Source: Stenotrophomonas sp. NA06056
GTDB lineage: Bacteria > Pseudomonadota > Gammaproteobacteria > Xanthomonadales > Xanthomonadaceae
DNA length: 64,000 nt
Direction of reading: 5' to 3'
Assembly: GCF_013364355.1 (NCBI RefSeq)
Contig: NZ_CP054931.1
Coordinates: forward strand, 2,356,001-2,420,000
Shown here: one piece after another, positions 1 through 11,500 of the stretch
How positions within the stretch are numbered: position 1 is the first letter of the stretch
Layout: each line of letters starts with the position of its first letter
The notes under the pieces: model-generated
What the model was told of the DNA's origin: nothing
The model's input: the letters and a program-made list of their open reading frames with translations, nothing else
Database searches by the model: none
Position numbers and translations under genes: made by a program

Positions 1-143
1 ACCGTGACGCCGATGGCCATGAAATAGGCCAGCCACACGGCGTAACCCAATGGCACCACCAGCTCCAGCGCGGCCGTAGCCGCCACCAGCACCGCCGACG
101 TCATCCAGATCCAGCGGTCTCGCGTAGTCGCACCAGGACGCAT
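1..143 (-). CDS. Membrane protein N-terminus, partial (possible sensor kinase)
   Basis: The minus strand has an ATG at 143 and stays open to the window edge, giving 47 residues. They start basic (MRPGATTRDRW) and run into hydrophobic segments with a PLGYAVWLAYF stretch. N-terminal segments of this kind are common in membrane-bound PAS/GAF histidine kinases of Xanthomonadaceae, but no catalytic domain is visible, so the function is inference. It is divergent from the histidine kinase on the plus strand, so the two would share the control region around 143-294. Confidence 0.55.
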   Translation of the reverse strand, partial: MRPGATTRDRWIWMTSAVLVAATAALELVVPLGYAVWLAYFMAIGVT

Positions 144-294
144 GCAGGTCGGTTCCACATTGGAAAAGGGGGGTGATGTTACTCCGTGTCGCATTCAGCC
201 GCATACGACCAATGGCACGGGCGTTGCGTGCACACCTTCTTCACACTGCACTGCCTACGTTCTCGTGCCTCACACAGGTAATACGCATTTCATC

Positions 295-1455
295 GTGGTC
301 GCTGCCGCTTCGACGCCGTCCGTGCTGACGGACCCTTCCCGACAGCTGCGATTGCTGATCGACAGCGTGCGCGACCATGCGCTGTACCTGCTCGACCCCG
401 ACGGCATTGTCTGCAGCTGGAACCCCGGCGCCGAGCGCATCAAGGGCTACCGCTCGGAAGAAGTCATCGGCACCCACTTCGGGCGTTTCTACCTGCCAGC
501 CGATCGCGATGCAGGCGAGCCGCAGCACCTGCTGCGACTGGCGGCGGAAAGCGGGCACCATGCCGCCGAGGGCTGGCGGGTGCGCCGTGATGGGTCACCG
601 TTCCGCGCCAGCGTGGTCATCGAGTCGGTACTCGAGAACGGCGAACTGGTGGGCTTCGTCAAGATCACCCGCGACATCACTGAACAGTGGCAGGCACAAC
701 GGCTGCTGCGCGACGCCCAGCGGGCGCTGCGCCAGACCCAGCAGTTCGAGACGGTCGGCCAGCTCAGCCGCGGCCTTGCCCATGAGTTCAACAACCTGCT
801 GACCACCATCGTCAATGCGCTGGACCTGCTGTCGGCACGCATGGGTGATGACGAGCGCGCCAACAACCTGCTCTCCACCGCGCAGGCAGCCAGCGACCGG
901 GGCGCACTGCTGACCCGGCAACTGCTGGCCTTCAGCACCGGGCAGACCCTGATCCGCGAAACGCTGGACATCAATGCGCGGATCCGCGACTGGCTGCCCG
1001 CGCTGCAGGCCACCTGCCCCGCCGGCGTCACCCTGGAAACCGCGCTGGCTACGGGTCTGCCTGCGATACTCAGTGATACCGTGCAGCTGCAGACAGCGCT
1101 CGCCAACCTGGTCGGCAATGCTGCGGACGCTACGGTGGGTGGCGGTCGCGTGCTGATTGCCACCGCGCTGGAACACCGCATGGACCCCGATGCCGACACA
1201 TCCCGGCAACGGACCTATGTGACGTTGAGCGTCTGCGATGAGGGACATGGCATGGCCCCGGACATCGCCGAGCGCGCGACCGAACCCTTCTTCACCACCA
1301 AGGACATCGGCAAGGGCAGCGGTCTGGGCCTGAGCCAGGTGTTCGGATTCACCACCCAGAGTGGCGGTTTCGTTGATGTGTCCACCACGCCCGGTGTCGG
1401 CACCACGGTCAGCCTGCTGCTCCCTGCCAGCGAGGACCCCACACATGACCGATGA
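295..1455 (+). CDS. PAS-domain sensor histidine kinase (soluble)
   Basis: Cytosolic two-component sensor kinase. Counting from the GTG at 295, a PAS domain spans about residues 15-125 (YLLDPDGIVCSWNPGAERI, ending in the usual DITE). The dimerisation box GLAHEFNN follows with phospho-accepting His at about 163. The ATP lid has N box (NLVGNAADA), G1 (CDEGHGM), F box (EPFFTTK) and G2 (GSGLGLSQ). No membrane segment is seen. The frame is open from an ATG at 142, but the first ~50 codons have poor GC3 and would overlap the divergent gene, so a later start (GTG 265, 295 or 322) is more likely. It overlaps the response regulator by 11 nt. Confidence 0.85.
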   Translation: MVAAASTPSVLTDPSRQLRLLIDSVRDHALYLLDPDGIVCSWNPGAERIKGYRSEEVIGTHFGRFYLPADRDAGEPQHLLRLAAESGHHAAEGWRVRRDGSPFRASVVIESVLENGELVGFVKITRDITEQWQAQRLLRDAQRALRQTQQFETVGQLSRGLAHEFNNLLTTIVNALDLLSARMGDDERANNLLSTAQAASDRGALLTRQLLAFSTGQTLIRETLDINARIRDWLPALQATCPAGVTLETALATGLPAILSDTVQLQTALANLVGNAADATVGGGRVLIATALEHRMDPDADTSRQRTYVTLSVCDEGHGMAPDIAERATEPFFTTKDIGKGSGLGLSQVFGFTTQSGGFVDVSTTPGVGTTVSLLLPASEDPTHDR

Positions 1456-1804
1456 TCCGATCCGCGTATTGATGGTGGAGGACCAGACCGATCTGCGTGA
1501 GATGATCGGCCTGGCCCTGCGCGACTTCGGCATCGACGTGGCGACCACGGCGGATGCGCAGGAAGCGGTGGCGCTGCTGCAGGGCGGCACGCGCTTTGAT
1601 GTGGTGTTCAGCGACATCAGCATGCCCAACGGCATGTCGGGCATCGAGCTGAGCGAACACGTGGCACGTGACCAGCCGCAGGCGCGGATGATTCTTTCCT
1701 CCGGCTATGCGCGCTCGCAGTTGCCGCCGCTGCCTGAGCAGGTGGAATTCCTGCCCAAGCCCTACCGTTTACGGCAGTTGGTGGAGTTGCTCCAGCAGGC
1801 GTGA
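1445..1804 (+). CDS. Single-domain response regulator
   Basis: CheY-like receiver of 119 residues with no output domain. The acidic pocket is VEDQ (Glu12-Asp13), the phospho-acceptor is Asp57 in VFSDISMPNG, and the conserved Lys is in FLPKPY. The ATG at 1445 lies inside the kinase gene and overlaps its stop by 11 nt, so the two are probably translationally coupled and form a cognate pair. As a stand-alone receiver it must act through a partner protein or by phosphotransfer. The longer reading frame starting further upstream is not needed. Confidence 0.9.
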   Translation: MTDDPIRVLMVEDQTDLREMIGLALRDFGIDVATTADAQEAVALLQGGTRFDVVFSDISMPNGMSGIELSEHVARDQPQARMILSSGYARSQLPPLPEQVEFLPKPYRLRQLVELLQQA

Positions 1805-1815
1805 GTGGTGCCGGC

Positions 1816-1886
1816 CTTGCCAGGCATGGCCTGGCACTACGGGGTGGCGAGCCTTGCGGGTGCGCCAGGCATGGCCTGGCGCTGCC
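1816..1886. repeat. Paired GTAG-type (SMAG-like) palindromes
   Basis: Two copies of the palindrome GCCAGGCATGGCCTGGC-type sit at 1819-1835 and 1864-1880. Read on the minus strand, the left one is preceded by GTAG and the right one by GCAG. This is the layout of the dimeric SMAG extragenic palindromes known in S. maltophilia. They lie between two convergent genes and may help transcript ends or stability. Confidence 0.75.
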
Positions 1887-1892
1887 CGCGCC

Positions 1893-4800
1893 TCAATAGC
1901 GGCCCACCAGGTTCAGGTACCAGCCGCGGTGCGTGTAGTCGAACTTGGTCAGGTCGTCACTGAAGTCGGTGAAGTTGTAGCCCACGCCGACCCGGAAGTT
2001 GCGGCCGACGTCGCGGTCCACGCCTGCCAACCAACCCTGCCGGCGACCGCCATCACGCACGTCCAGCAGGCGGTACTCCAGCAGCCCATGCCACTGGTAG
2101 TACAGGTCATAGCGCAGCTGCGCGGCACCGAAGTTCGTGGCTGAATCGAACCACGGGCCGGTGCCTCGGCCATAGCGCACCTCACCTTCGCGGCGGGCCA
2201 GCTTGGCCGCTACTTCCCAGCGTTGGTCGATGCGGTACACGCCTTCCAGCGAAAGCACCTGCGTGCGCTGATCGTAGTCCACGCCGTTGACCTGGCCCAG
2301 CGTCGACAGGTCGTACAGATAGCTGTAACGACCGAACAACGCCCAGCGATCATTGTCCCAGGGTCGGTAGGCAAAGCCGAGATTGCCTTCGATGAAGCGT
2401 GCACCGGCCACCGGGTTGATCGCATCGTCGGTATCGGCGTAGTTGAACCGCGCCGCGATCCGCCAGCTGTCATTGAGACGATGGCTGAGGCGGTTGGTGC
2501 TGACCCATTGCGTGCGCCGCTCCGCACCGGTGTCGCGACGCCATTCCACCTTGCTCTGCCACTCGGTACCCGGCGAGGTACGGCCGCCGGACAGGCTGAC
2601 GGCCTTGCGGTCGACCTGGCCACTGCTCGCATCCAGCTTGCCATCGCTGAGGGTGAAGCCCGCGTTCCAGCCCACCGCCGGGTAGAAATCCATGCCGAAG
2701 GTGTTCGCCAGGCCGGATTCCTGGCCGGATTTCAGGAACTGGCTCTCGTTGAACACGTTGACCTGGTCGGAGAGGCGCCAGCGCTGGCCCAGCGTCCAGC
2801 CATCCTGCGCGTTCGGGCTGAACAGCGGGTCGTACTCACTGCGGTCGGTGGATTGGGTGAACGCACCATAGAAGCTGTGCTGCGGCGTCAACTTGTACTC
2901 GGCATTGATCTGCGCGGCACTGCCACGATCACCATCGCTGACCTCGGCGCCGATCGTGGACAGGTTGGCGAAGGTGTAGGTACCGCCTGCGACCACCGCG
3001 TCGTTGTCCGCGTAACGACCATGATCGTCATCGACCGTCAGCTGGCCCCCGCCATAGATGTCCAGCGCGGTACCGATGCGATGGGTGTAGCGCGCTGCCG
3101 CGAGCACGCCGGCATTGCTGCCGATGCCGCGGTCTTCCTGCACCCGTCGCAGTTCGGCCGACACGCGGTCGTTGTCGCCGATCCGCCATTCGGCGGTGGC
3201 CTGGGCCTGGATCAACGATTCATTGCCGCGCCGCGCTTCGCTGTAACGCGCATACAGGCTGAAATCGTCGGTGACGTAGCCCAACAGCTCGGCGCCCTGC
3301 TCGCGCACGCGCTGGCCGGTATCGAAGCGACCCACCGAGTAGCCTCCCTCGACCTGCCGCCACCAGGCACCGGCACTCCAGTCGCGCTGGGTCCAGCCCA
3401 GCTCGCGCAGGTTCACCCGTGCCTCCACCGCAGTGGCCTCGCCTTCGCGCGGTCCTTCGGGGTTGAGGCGGGTGAAGCTCAGGCCACCGTTGTCGGAGAA
3501 GAACACCGGCGCACTGGTCGCCTCGCTGCGGCTGTGCTCGACCTTCAGATAGGTACCGCGCCCGGCCTGCAGGGTCAGGTCGGCACCGCGCAGCGAGTAG
3601 TCCTGGCCGGCGCGTTGTTCATCCACATAGGTACCCCCCACTGCTATGTGGTCGCCGAACCAGTGCTTGCCACGTACGCCGGCGGTGATGTCGTCATTGT
3701 CGAAGCCGGTCGGCACCCATTCGTAATCGACGATCAGACGCTGCTCGTAGCCGTCCAGCGGCACGTCGCGGCTGATCCGGCGCAGATTCTCGCGGCTGAC
3801 CTGGGCCAACGGCCGGGTCAGCAGGATGCGGCCCTGCAGCGCATCGATCTCGTAATCGGCACCGCGCACCAGCGACACCCGCTGTTCGACACGGCCGGTG
3901 GTGCGGTCACGGATCTCCAGCACCACCTGGTCCGAGCCGCGCAGGATGCTGGCATGGCGCAGGTAGTACAAGCTGCCACCGGTGCCGATGAACTCGCTGT
4001 GGCCCGGTGCGGTCTCGGCCTGCGAGCCGAACAGGCGCAGTTCGGTCTGCGCATCACCCCAGGCATTGGCGCCGCGTGAGCGCCACGACAGCGCCGCACC
4101 GTACAGCGAACGCACGTACTGGGCGTACTCGGTGCCGCTCAGGCCAGTGTTGTAGTTGCCCCACAGCGCCTGGTTCTTGTCCCAGTCCATGCGCAGGTAG
4201 AAGCGACCCATGCTGTCGACGTCGCGCTGGGTCAACGAATCGTCGCCATAGGTGGGGTAGTACAGGTCCGGGTCCAGGCTGCGGAACAGATCCTGCGGAT
4301 CTGCGGTGGTGAAGCCGGTGAACAGTTCGTCCAACGGCCTGTTCTGCGTATCAGCCTGTGCCGTCAACAGATAGCGGCCGCGCGTCTTCGCCTTCAGGTA
4401 GAACGCCAGGCGTCCGTCACTGAGCACATCGTCATCACGCTCGCCACGGGCGACATCGCGCCCTGCACCACTGGCCTTGTTCTGGTACACCGTGACATCG
4501 GCCAGGCCGACACCGAACAGGTAGCTGCCACTGACATCCACCTCCAGAGTGCGCGCGATCGCCGGTGCGTCGGGACGCTCCACGCGCACATCGAATGCGT
4601 GATGACCGATCGGCATCAGGTATTCGGCGGCGAATTTGCGGTCCTGGTCCAGCGGGTAGCTTTCGCCATTGATCTTCAGTGCCGCGCCAAGCGGCAGATC
4701 ACGGCCGCGCAGGCGCACTCGCGAACCGTACACCGGGATGTTCTGCTGCCTCAGGCCATTGCTGTCGAACACCTGCTCCAGCAGCGACAACGAAGCGGCC

Positions 4801-5594
4801 TGGTTGGCATCGACGGCCGTACCGCGGCGATCTTCCAGGGCGTCACGCAACTGCTGGTTGCCACGCTCCACTTCGGCCAGCGTCACCAGCTGCATGGACT
4901 GCGCCGACGTCTCATCGACATTGCCCTCGGCATCGTACGCACGCAGCACATACACAAGGCGGTCGCCACGACGCAGCGGCGTGGACGCCGTCAGCACACC
5001 GTCCCAACTGCCCTGCCCGACCGCAGCCACAGGCAGTTCAAAGGTTGCCAGGGGCGCGACCCGATCACTGTCGCTACCGCGGTAGACGCTCACTTCCAGG
5101 CGTTTGATGAACGCGGTGTAGTTGCCGCGCACGAAGAATTCGACCGGACGCACGATGCGCCCCTGGTCGAACGCCACCATGCCCGGTGCCGAGATCGACA
5201 GTTCGGGCTGGCCCATGGCGGGGTCTTCGGTGGCCCAGATCGCGCCGCCTTCCGGCAGGCGGATCATGAACTCACCGCGCACGGTCGCCTTGCCCGGTTC
5301 GTCCAGCGCGACGCTTACGCGGCGGTCCGGCTGCAGTACCTGTGACGACGAGTGCGTCGACGTGCCTTCGGTCACCGGTTCATCGAAGCTGCGCGAGCGC
5401 AGGGTGAACAGCAGGTCGCCCTCGGCGCTGCACTGGTTGCCTTCGCAGTGGATGGGCGCGCCATTGATGGACGCGCCGTTGGCCGGCGGCGGCGCCGCCT
5501 GTGCCGTCGCCGCCAGGCCCAGCAACAGCGCCTGGTACAACGCTGCGTGGTGCAGGCGGGCAGGACGCCGGACGACAGAGTGATGGGCGCTCAT
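1893..5594 (-). CDS. Large outer-membrane beta-barrel protein, operon partner of the adhesin
   Basis: 1233 residues with a Sec signal peptide (hydrophobic ALLLGLAATAQA, cleavage near AQA). An N-terminal half of periplasmic beta-domains includes two similar segments around VRGNYTAFIKRLEVSVYRG and VRLRGRDLPLGAALKINGE. The C-terminal half (about residues 370-1233) is rich in alternating aromatic strands such as WRIAARFNYADTDD and ends in ...LNLVGRY, a terminal aromatic typical of BAM-assembled barrels. No TonB box or plug is visible. Its ATG overlaps the stop of the upstream adhesin gene (ATGA), so the two are co-translated. A role in exporting or anchoring the adhesin is inference from position. 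Confidence 0.75.
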   Translation of the reverse strand: MSAHHSVVRRPARLHHAALYQALLLGLAATAQAAPPPANGASINGAPIHCEGNQCSAEGDLLFTLRSRSFDEPVTEGTSTHSSSQVLQPDRRVSVALDEPGKATVRGEFMIRLPEGGAIWATEDPAMGQPELSISAPGMVAFDQGRIVRPVEFFVRGNYTAFIKRLEVSVYRGSDSDRVAPLATFELPVAAVGQGSWDGVLTASTPLRRGDRLVYVLRAYDAEGNVDETSAQSMQLVTLAEVERGNQQLRDALEDRRGTAVDANQAASLSLLEQVFDSNGLRQQNIPVYGSRVRLRGRDLPLGAALKINGESYPLDQDRKFAAEYLMPIGHHAFDVRVERPDAPAIARTLEVDVSGSYLFGVGLADVTVYQNKASGAGRDVARGERDDDVLSDGRLAFYLKAKTRGRYLLTAQADTQNRPLDELFTGFTTADPQDLFRSLDPDLYYPTYGDDSLTQRDVDSMGRFYLRMDWDKNQALWGNYNTGLSGTEYAQYVRSLYGAALSWRSRGANAWGDAQTELRLFGSQAETAPGHSEFIGTGGSLYYLRHASILRGSDQVVLEIRDRTTGRVEQRVSLVRGADYEIDALQGRILLTRPLAQVSRENLRRISRDVPLDGYEQRLIVDYEWVPTGFDNDDITAGVRGKHWFGDHIAVGGTYVDEQRAGQDYSLRGADLTLQAGRGTYLKVEHSRSEATSAPVFFSDNGGLSFTRLNPEGPREGEATAVEARVNLRELGWTQRDWSAGAWWRQVEGGYSVGRFDTGQRVREQGAELLGYVTDDFSLYARYSEARRGNESLIQAQATAEWRIGDNDRVSAELRRVQEDRGIGSNAGVLAAARYTHRIGTALDIYGGGQLTVDDDHGRYADNDAVVAGGTYTFANLSTIGAEVSDGDRGSAAQINAEYKLTPQHSFYGAFTQSTDRSEYDPLFSPNAQDGWTLGQRWRLSDQVNVFNESQFLKSGQESGLANTFGMDFYPAVGWNAGFTLSDGKLDASSGQVDRKAVSLSGGRTSPGTEWQSKVEWRRDTGAERRTQWVSTNRLSHRLNDSWRIAARFNYADTDDAINPVAGARFIEGNLGFAYRPWDNDRWALFGRYSYLYDLSTLGQVNGVDYDQRTQVLSLEGVYRIDQRWEVAAKLARREGEVRYGRGTGPWFDSATNFGAAQLRYDLYYQWHGLLEYRLLDVRDGGRRQGWLAGVDRDVGRNFRVGVGYNFTDFSDDLTKFDYTHRGWYLNLVGRY

Positions 5595-8500
5595 CGGCGG
5601 GCCTCCTGTTGGTGGGCCGCCGCGCGGGTGGCGGCGGTCTCCTCGTTGCGCACACGCAGGCGTTGCTGCACGGCGGGGCTGAGCTGCACGCGCAGCGCTT
5701 CGAACACGGCGTTGGCACGGCGCAGGCCCAGTGCCTGGTTGTAGGCGTGGCTGCCCCGCACATCGGTATGGCCAACCAGGCTGACCTGGCCACCACCCAT
5801 CTGTTCCAGGCGCGCGGCGATGGCGGCCAGCAGTGGTTTGAACTCCTCGCGGATCACCGCCTTGTCGGTGTCGAACAGCACGTTGCCCAGCAGTGCGCCC
5901 CCGGCATCAACGCCAGCCAACAGCGAGTGCGGATCGCGCACGTCGGTACGCAACTGCACGGTCAAGCCAGCACGCGACCCTTCGGCCACCTCGGCCTGCA
6001 ATGCATCACGCACCACCACCGCACGGGCGAAGGCCAACGCCTGGCTTTCACCGTTGGCGGCAATCACCACGTCACCGCCCTGGTAGCGATCGACCACCTC
6101 GGCCATCTTCGCCAGCACCGGGCGATAGCTGGCGCGCAGTTCGCTGCTGCCCGGGGCGAACAACACCTCGCCCAAGGCCAGCTCGGCGCGCTCAGCCGCC
6201 GCCTGCGGCGACGGTGGCAGGCGCACACCGAAGCTGAAGCGGGTCGGCACACCCTGGGTGACCCGTCGCAGCAACGGATTTTCGGTGGTCAGCTCGGAAC
6301 CACCCGGTACCGTTGCCGGGTCCAGCTTGACGATGAAATTGCGCCCCAACCGTGCATCGCCACCGTGCACGTCGGCCAGGTGGTAACGACCAAACGGATC
6401 GGTTTCGATCAGCAGGCCTTCCACGGTGGCCAGGCGCACGCCGGGAATGCCCTGCTCCTGGATGCCGTGGTTGCGGATCACGTAGGCCACTTCATAGCCC
6501 TCAGCCACCCGCGCGATCTCACGATGCACGACCGGCTCGGCCGCGGTCAGGCCCTTCGCCGCCTCGCCACTGCGCTGCACGGTTGCCACGCCCTGCGCAT
6601 CCAGCTGCAGGCGATGGCCCTGTGCGCTTTCCAGCACGAAATCATCGGTGAAGGCCAGTTCGCGCAGGCGCTGGCGGATCACCACCTGGTGGCTCTCGAC
6701 CGTGTCCGAGGTAGACGCAAGCCCATGCACCACGCCCACCTGCACGCCATGCAGCAGCGGCGCGCTGGCATCGGCCAACGGCTGCGGGCCATCGCCACGA
6801 TCCAGCGTGGTCGAACCCGGCACGTAGGCAGCCGGTGCGAAACCACCCTGCACACGCACGCCCGTCAGTTCCGCACTGTCCTGCCAGCCGTCGCCATCGC
6901 GATCATCGAACACGGTGCCGAACACCAGGCTGTCTTCCAGCAGCGGATCGGCATCCATGCGCACTTCAGCGGTCGCCACGTTCGACAGCGGTGTGCCGTC
7001 GTCAGCAGTGGCCACGGCCTGGTTGATGTGGTTGCCGGCGCGCACGCCCGCCCCTACCCGCAGCAGGTAGGTGATGGTGGCACTGCGGCCCACCGCAATA
7101 TCCACTGCGCCGATGCGCAGCGGCGTCTGGCTGCTGGCCAGCGAGAACGCGCCATCATCATCGGCCACGCGCATCGAGCCATCCACGTAGCTGAAGCCCG
7201 GCGGCGGCGTATCGACCACCACGCCGTCGCGCCAGTGACTGCTGCCGACGTTCTCTACCACCAGCTGGTAGCGCACCAGGTCGCCAACCTTGACCAGGCG
7301 CGGGCTGGCGGTCTTGGTGATGCGCAGCGCGAAGTCCGAGATCACCTTGTGCCGCGTTTCGCAGGTGCTGCACTCCGGCGGCGGCGATCCATCCGGATAC
7401 TGGCCGCGCAGGCGGTTGAGCACTTCCGTGCGCGCCTCCTGGTTGACGATCGCCTGGTAGACGAATTCATGCTGTCCCACCGGGGTACCGGTCGGCAGCG
7501 TGCAGACGATATCGGTGCCCTGCTGCGCGCAGCCTGCCGGCAGCGTGTCCACGCTCAGGCCAGCATCGGGCGTATCCACCAACTGCAGCGGCTGCCGCAG
7601 CGGAGCACGCTCGACGGTGGCCCGCAAGGTGTAGCGCAGGCGGTCGCCCGGACGCACTTCACTGCCACTGGCGGGGCCGGACAGCTTTTCCAGCACCACG
7701 CGCGGCTCGGCCAGGACGTGCTCGGTGCTGCAGGTCCCCGTGCAGGTCGGGGTGTCGCCGCCACTGCCCAGCACCGCGTTGCGGACGCTGCCACTGGCCT
7801 GTGCATTGACCTGCGCGCGATAGCCCAGCGTGTAGGTGCCGGGTGCGGTACCTGCCGGCAGCGTGCAGACCAGCGGATTGCTGGCGTTGCAGGTGAAGGC
7901 ACCCGGCTGGGTCACCGACTGCAGGTCCAGGCCTGTCCCCAGGGTATCGGTCAGGGTGAGCACATCGCTGGTCTGCGAGTTGGCGACCACCACCTCGACG
8001 CTGTAGTCCACCGCATCGCCGATGTTGACCGGCGATGCGGTGCTGGAGGACTTACGGTAGGTGACCGTCGCCGCCAGCACCGGGGTGGTGGTGGTGCAGT
8101 CGGTGGTGCAGGTGTTGGTTCCTGTGCCACTGCCAAGCACGGCGTTGCTGACGCTGCCCTTGGCCTGCGCATTCACCGTCGCGGTGTAGTCGACCGTGTA
8201 GGTCCCCGGTGCGGTGGCGGCCGGCAACGTGCACACCAGCGGATTGGCGGCGTTGCAGGTGAAGCCGGTGGTGGCGGTGACCGAACCGAAGTCCAGGCCC
8301 TGCCCCAGGGTGTCGGTCAGGCTGAACACAGCGGTGGTGCGCGAGCGGCTGACCACGGCGGTCAGGGTATAGGCGATGCTGTCGCCCACCTTGACCGGTC
8401 CGGCGGCGGCCGAGGTCTTGCGGTAGTCGATCTGGCTGCCTGCCACCGGCGTGGTGGTATCGCAGTTGACGGTGCAGTTCGGGTTGTCGCCACCGCTGCC

Positions 8501-11500
8501 CAGCACCGCATTGGTTACCTGGCCAGTGGCCTGGGCGTTGACCACTGCGGTGTACGACAGGCTGTAGCTGCCAGGCGCGGTTCCGGCCGGCAACGTGCAT
8601 ACCAGCGGATTGGCCGCATTGCAGGTGTAGGGACCGGCACTGATCAGGCTGCCGAAATCCAGGCCGCTGCCCAGCGTATCGGTCAGCGTCACCACGTCGG
8701 TGGTGCGCGAGTTGGTCACCACCGTGGTCAAGGTGTAGGTCAGGCTGTCACCCACCGACACGGGGCCGGCGCTGTTCACCGACTTGGCATAGCTCACGCC
8801 CGGCGTTGCCACCGGCGTGGTGGTATCGCAGTTGGTCGTGCACGAGGGTGTGTCGGTGCCGGTGCCGAGCACGGCATTGCGTACCGTGCCGCTGGCCTGC
8901 GCACTGACGGTGGCGGCGTAGCTCAGGCTGTAGGTACCCGGCACCGTCCCGGCGGGCAGCGTGCAGACCAGCGGATTGGCCGCATTGCAGGTAAAGATGC
9001 CCGCGCTGGTCACGCTGCTGAAATCCAGTCCGCTGCCCAGCGTATCGGTGAGGGTGACCACATCGGTGGTGCGCGAACGCGCAACGGTCACGCTGAGCGT
9101 ATAGCCGATGCTGTCGCCAACGCGCACTGGTCCACCGGTGGACGCCTGCTTGGCGTAGCTCACCTGCGGGCTGGCCAGTGGCGTGGTGGTATCACAGCTG
9201 CCGACACACGACGGATTGTCGGGACCGCTCGGCACCACGGCATTGCGCACCTGGCCGACCGCCTGTGCGTTGACGATGCCCGTATACGAGAACGCATAGC
9301 TGCCTGGCACCGTGCCCGCGGGCAGCGTGCACACCAGCGGATTGCCGGGCACGCAGGTAAAGCCGCCTGCATTGGTCATGCTGCCGAAGTCCAGGCCGGT
9401 GCCCAGGGTATCGGTCAACGTAGTCACAGCAGTGGTGCGCGCATCGGCCACGACCACGCTTACCGTGTAGGCAACACTGTCGCCTACCGCGACCGGGCCG
9501 GCCGTGGCGCTGGCCTTGGATGCCGAGATGCGCGGTGCTGCCACCGGCGTGGTGGTGGTGCAGTTGCTGCTGCAGGTGGGCGTGTCTGTACCGGTACCCA
9601 CCACCGTATTGACCACCTGGCCACTGGCCTGGGCGTTGACGGTGGCCGTGTAGGTCAGGCTGTAGGTGCCCGGCACGGTACCCGCTGGCAGCGTGCACAC
9701 CAGCGGATTGGCCGCATTGCAGGTGAAGGCGCCGGCACTGGTCACGCTGGCGAAGTCCAGGCCGGTGCCGAGGGTGTCGGTCAGGGTCAGCACGTCGCGG
9801 CTGTTGCCATCGGCAATGGTGACATCGACGGTGTAGCTCACCGTCGCGCCCACCGCCACCGGACCGGTGGTGTTGGAACGTTTCGCATAGCTCACCCGGG
9901 TGACCGGCACGGTCACGTCACTGCGGGTGCAGTGGTCGGTGTCAGTACAGGCCTCGCCCGGTGCGGGCGCATTGCCACCATTGAACGGATCGTAGCCACC
10001 ACCGACGCTGGCGTGGTTGCGCAACAGCCCGCTTGCCGCGGCGGACACGGTCACCGGCAGGGTGAAGCTGCTGCTGCCCCCGGGGGTGCCGGCTGCCGAC
10101 AGCACCTGGCTGCTGGTGCAGGTCACGGCCTGGCCGCTCGCCGTGCAGCTCCAGCTGCCACTGGTCAGGGTGCCGGTCCAGTTCGGCACGATGCCGGTCG
10201 GCAACTGGTCGCGCACGGTGATCACACCCGCAGGCACGTTCGGCGGATTGCCGGTCGGCACGTTGGTGGTGTTGCTGATCGTCAGCGTGTACTCGGTACC
10301 GGTCTGGCCGTAGTTCCAGATGCCGCCGGTGGCATTGTTGCCCTTCACCACCTTCAGCGCGGGTGCGGTGATGGTGATCAGGTGATCTTCCACTTCACCG
10401 TCATCGGCCACGCCGGTCGGTTGCTGGATCTGCGCTGCGTTGGTTGCATAGCGCAGGCGCACGTAACTGGTGCCCGCGCTTACCTGCGCGGGGACTGTCC
10501 AGCTCAGCGTGGCGCTGCCGCCACTGCATGCAGCAGTGTTGCTGCGCTCGCCCGGGTCGAAGGTGCCGTTGCGGTTGAAGTCGATCCAGCCGGCCACGCT
10601 GCCGTTGCCGACGCATGCCACCGGTTGACCAATCTGGGTACCGGCCTGCATCACCGTCAGGACGTAGCTCGTCGGCCAGGCGTTCTCTTCGTTGGGGTTG
10701 CCCGCGGGGAAGTTGTCATCCCCCTTGGCATCGGCGCTGTAGCTGCTCTTCTGCTCCGTATCCGGACCCACGGTGCCCAGGAAGTCGGTCAGCGGCGGCG
10801 CCAGGCCACCCGGCGTATAGCCGGCGGTATTGATGTTGGTGGGCGTGGCGTTGACCGGCAGGCCATCCGGCCGGAACTGCAGATCGTCCACCACGTGCAT
10901 GGCGTCACCGTAGCTCTGCGGTGCATCGCCGAAGTCGGCATACGGCACCAGCAGGCCGATGGCGATGGCGGTGGTACCGCCGCCGCGCATCGAGAAGCCC
11001 ATGTTCACCGCGAGGTTGCCCGGTGCATGCGCGGCATTGTCGAAATTGAGGAAGGTGACCGCCGCGGTGTTGTTGTCGTTGCCCGGCCCGAAGCGGATCA
11101 CGCTGTTGCTGCCGCTGCTGGACTTGGTCACGTTGTAGGCACCTGCGCCAAGGTTCTTGCGCATTTCCACCACGTTCCAGGTGCCCAGTGCACTGGCTTC
11201 AACGAACTCGCCGCTGTTGTTGATCGACTCGGCGTCGGCCATCACCACGCCGCGCAGGCGATACGGCGCGCCGCCCAGCGTCGAGACGCAGTTGATCTCG
11301 AAAGACGATGTGCCGGTGCTGCGCGAGATGCCCGCGATCAGCTGGTTGGCGCCGCCCGCGCCACCGACGTTGTACAGGTCATCCAGGCTGTCGCCGCTGA
11401 AGTTGCCGGGACGGTAGCTCTGCAGGATGCCACCACCGCTGATGTTGGCCAGGCTGCAGCTGACGTTGAGGTCGATGCCGGAGGCAACGGGCATGGAGAT

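Noticed and set aside
2223..4079. 618-codon plus-strand frame opposite the beta-barrel gene
   Set aside because: Antisense shadow of the barrel gene, without ribosome-binding site or recognisable motif.
7700..9895. Possible CRISPR-like array
   Set aside because: The repeats are 366 bp, in frame and coding; no short repeats with unique spacers and no cas genes occur.
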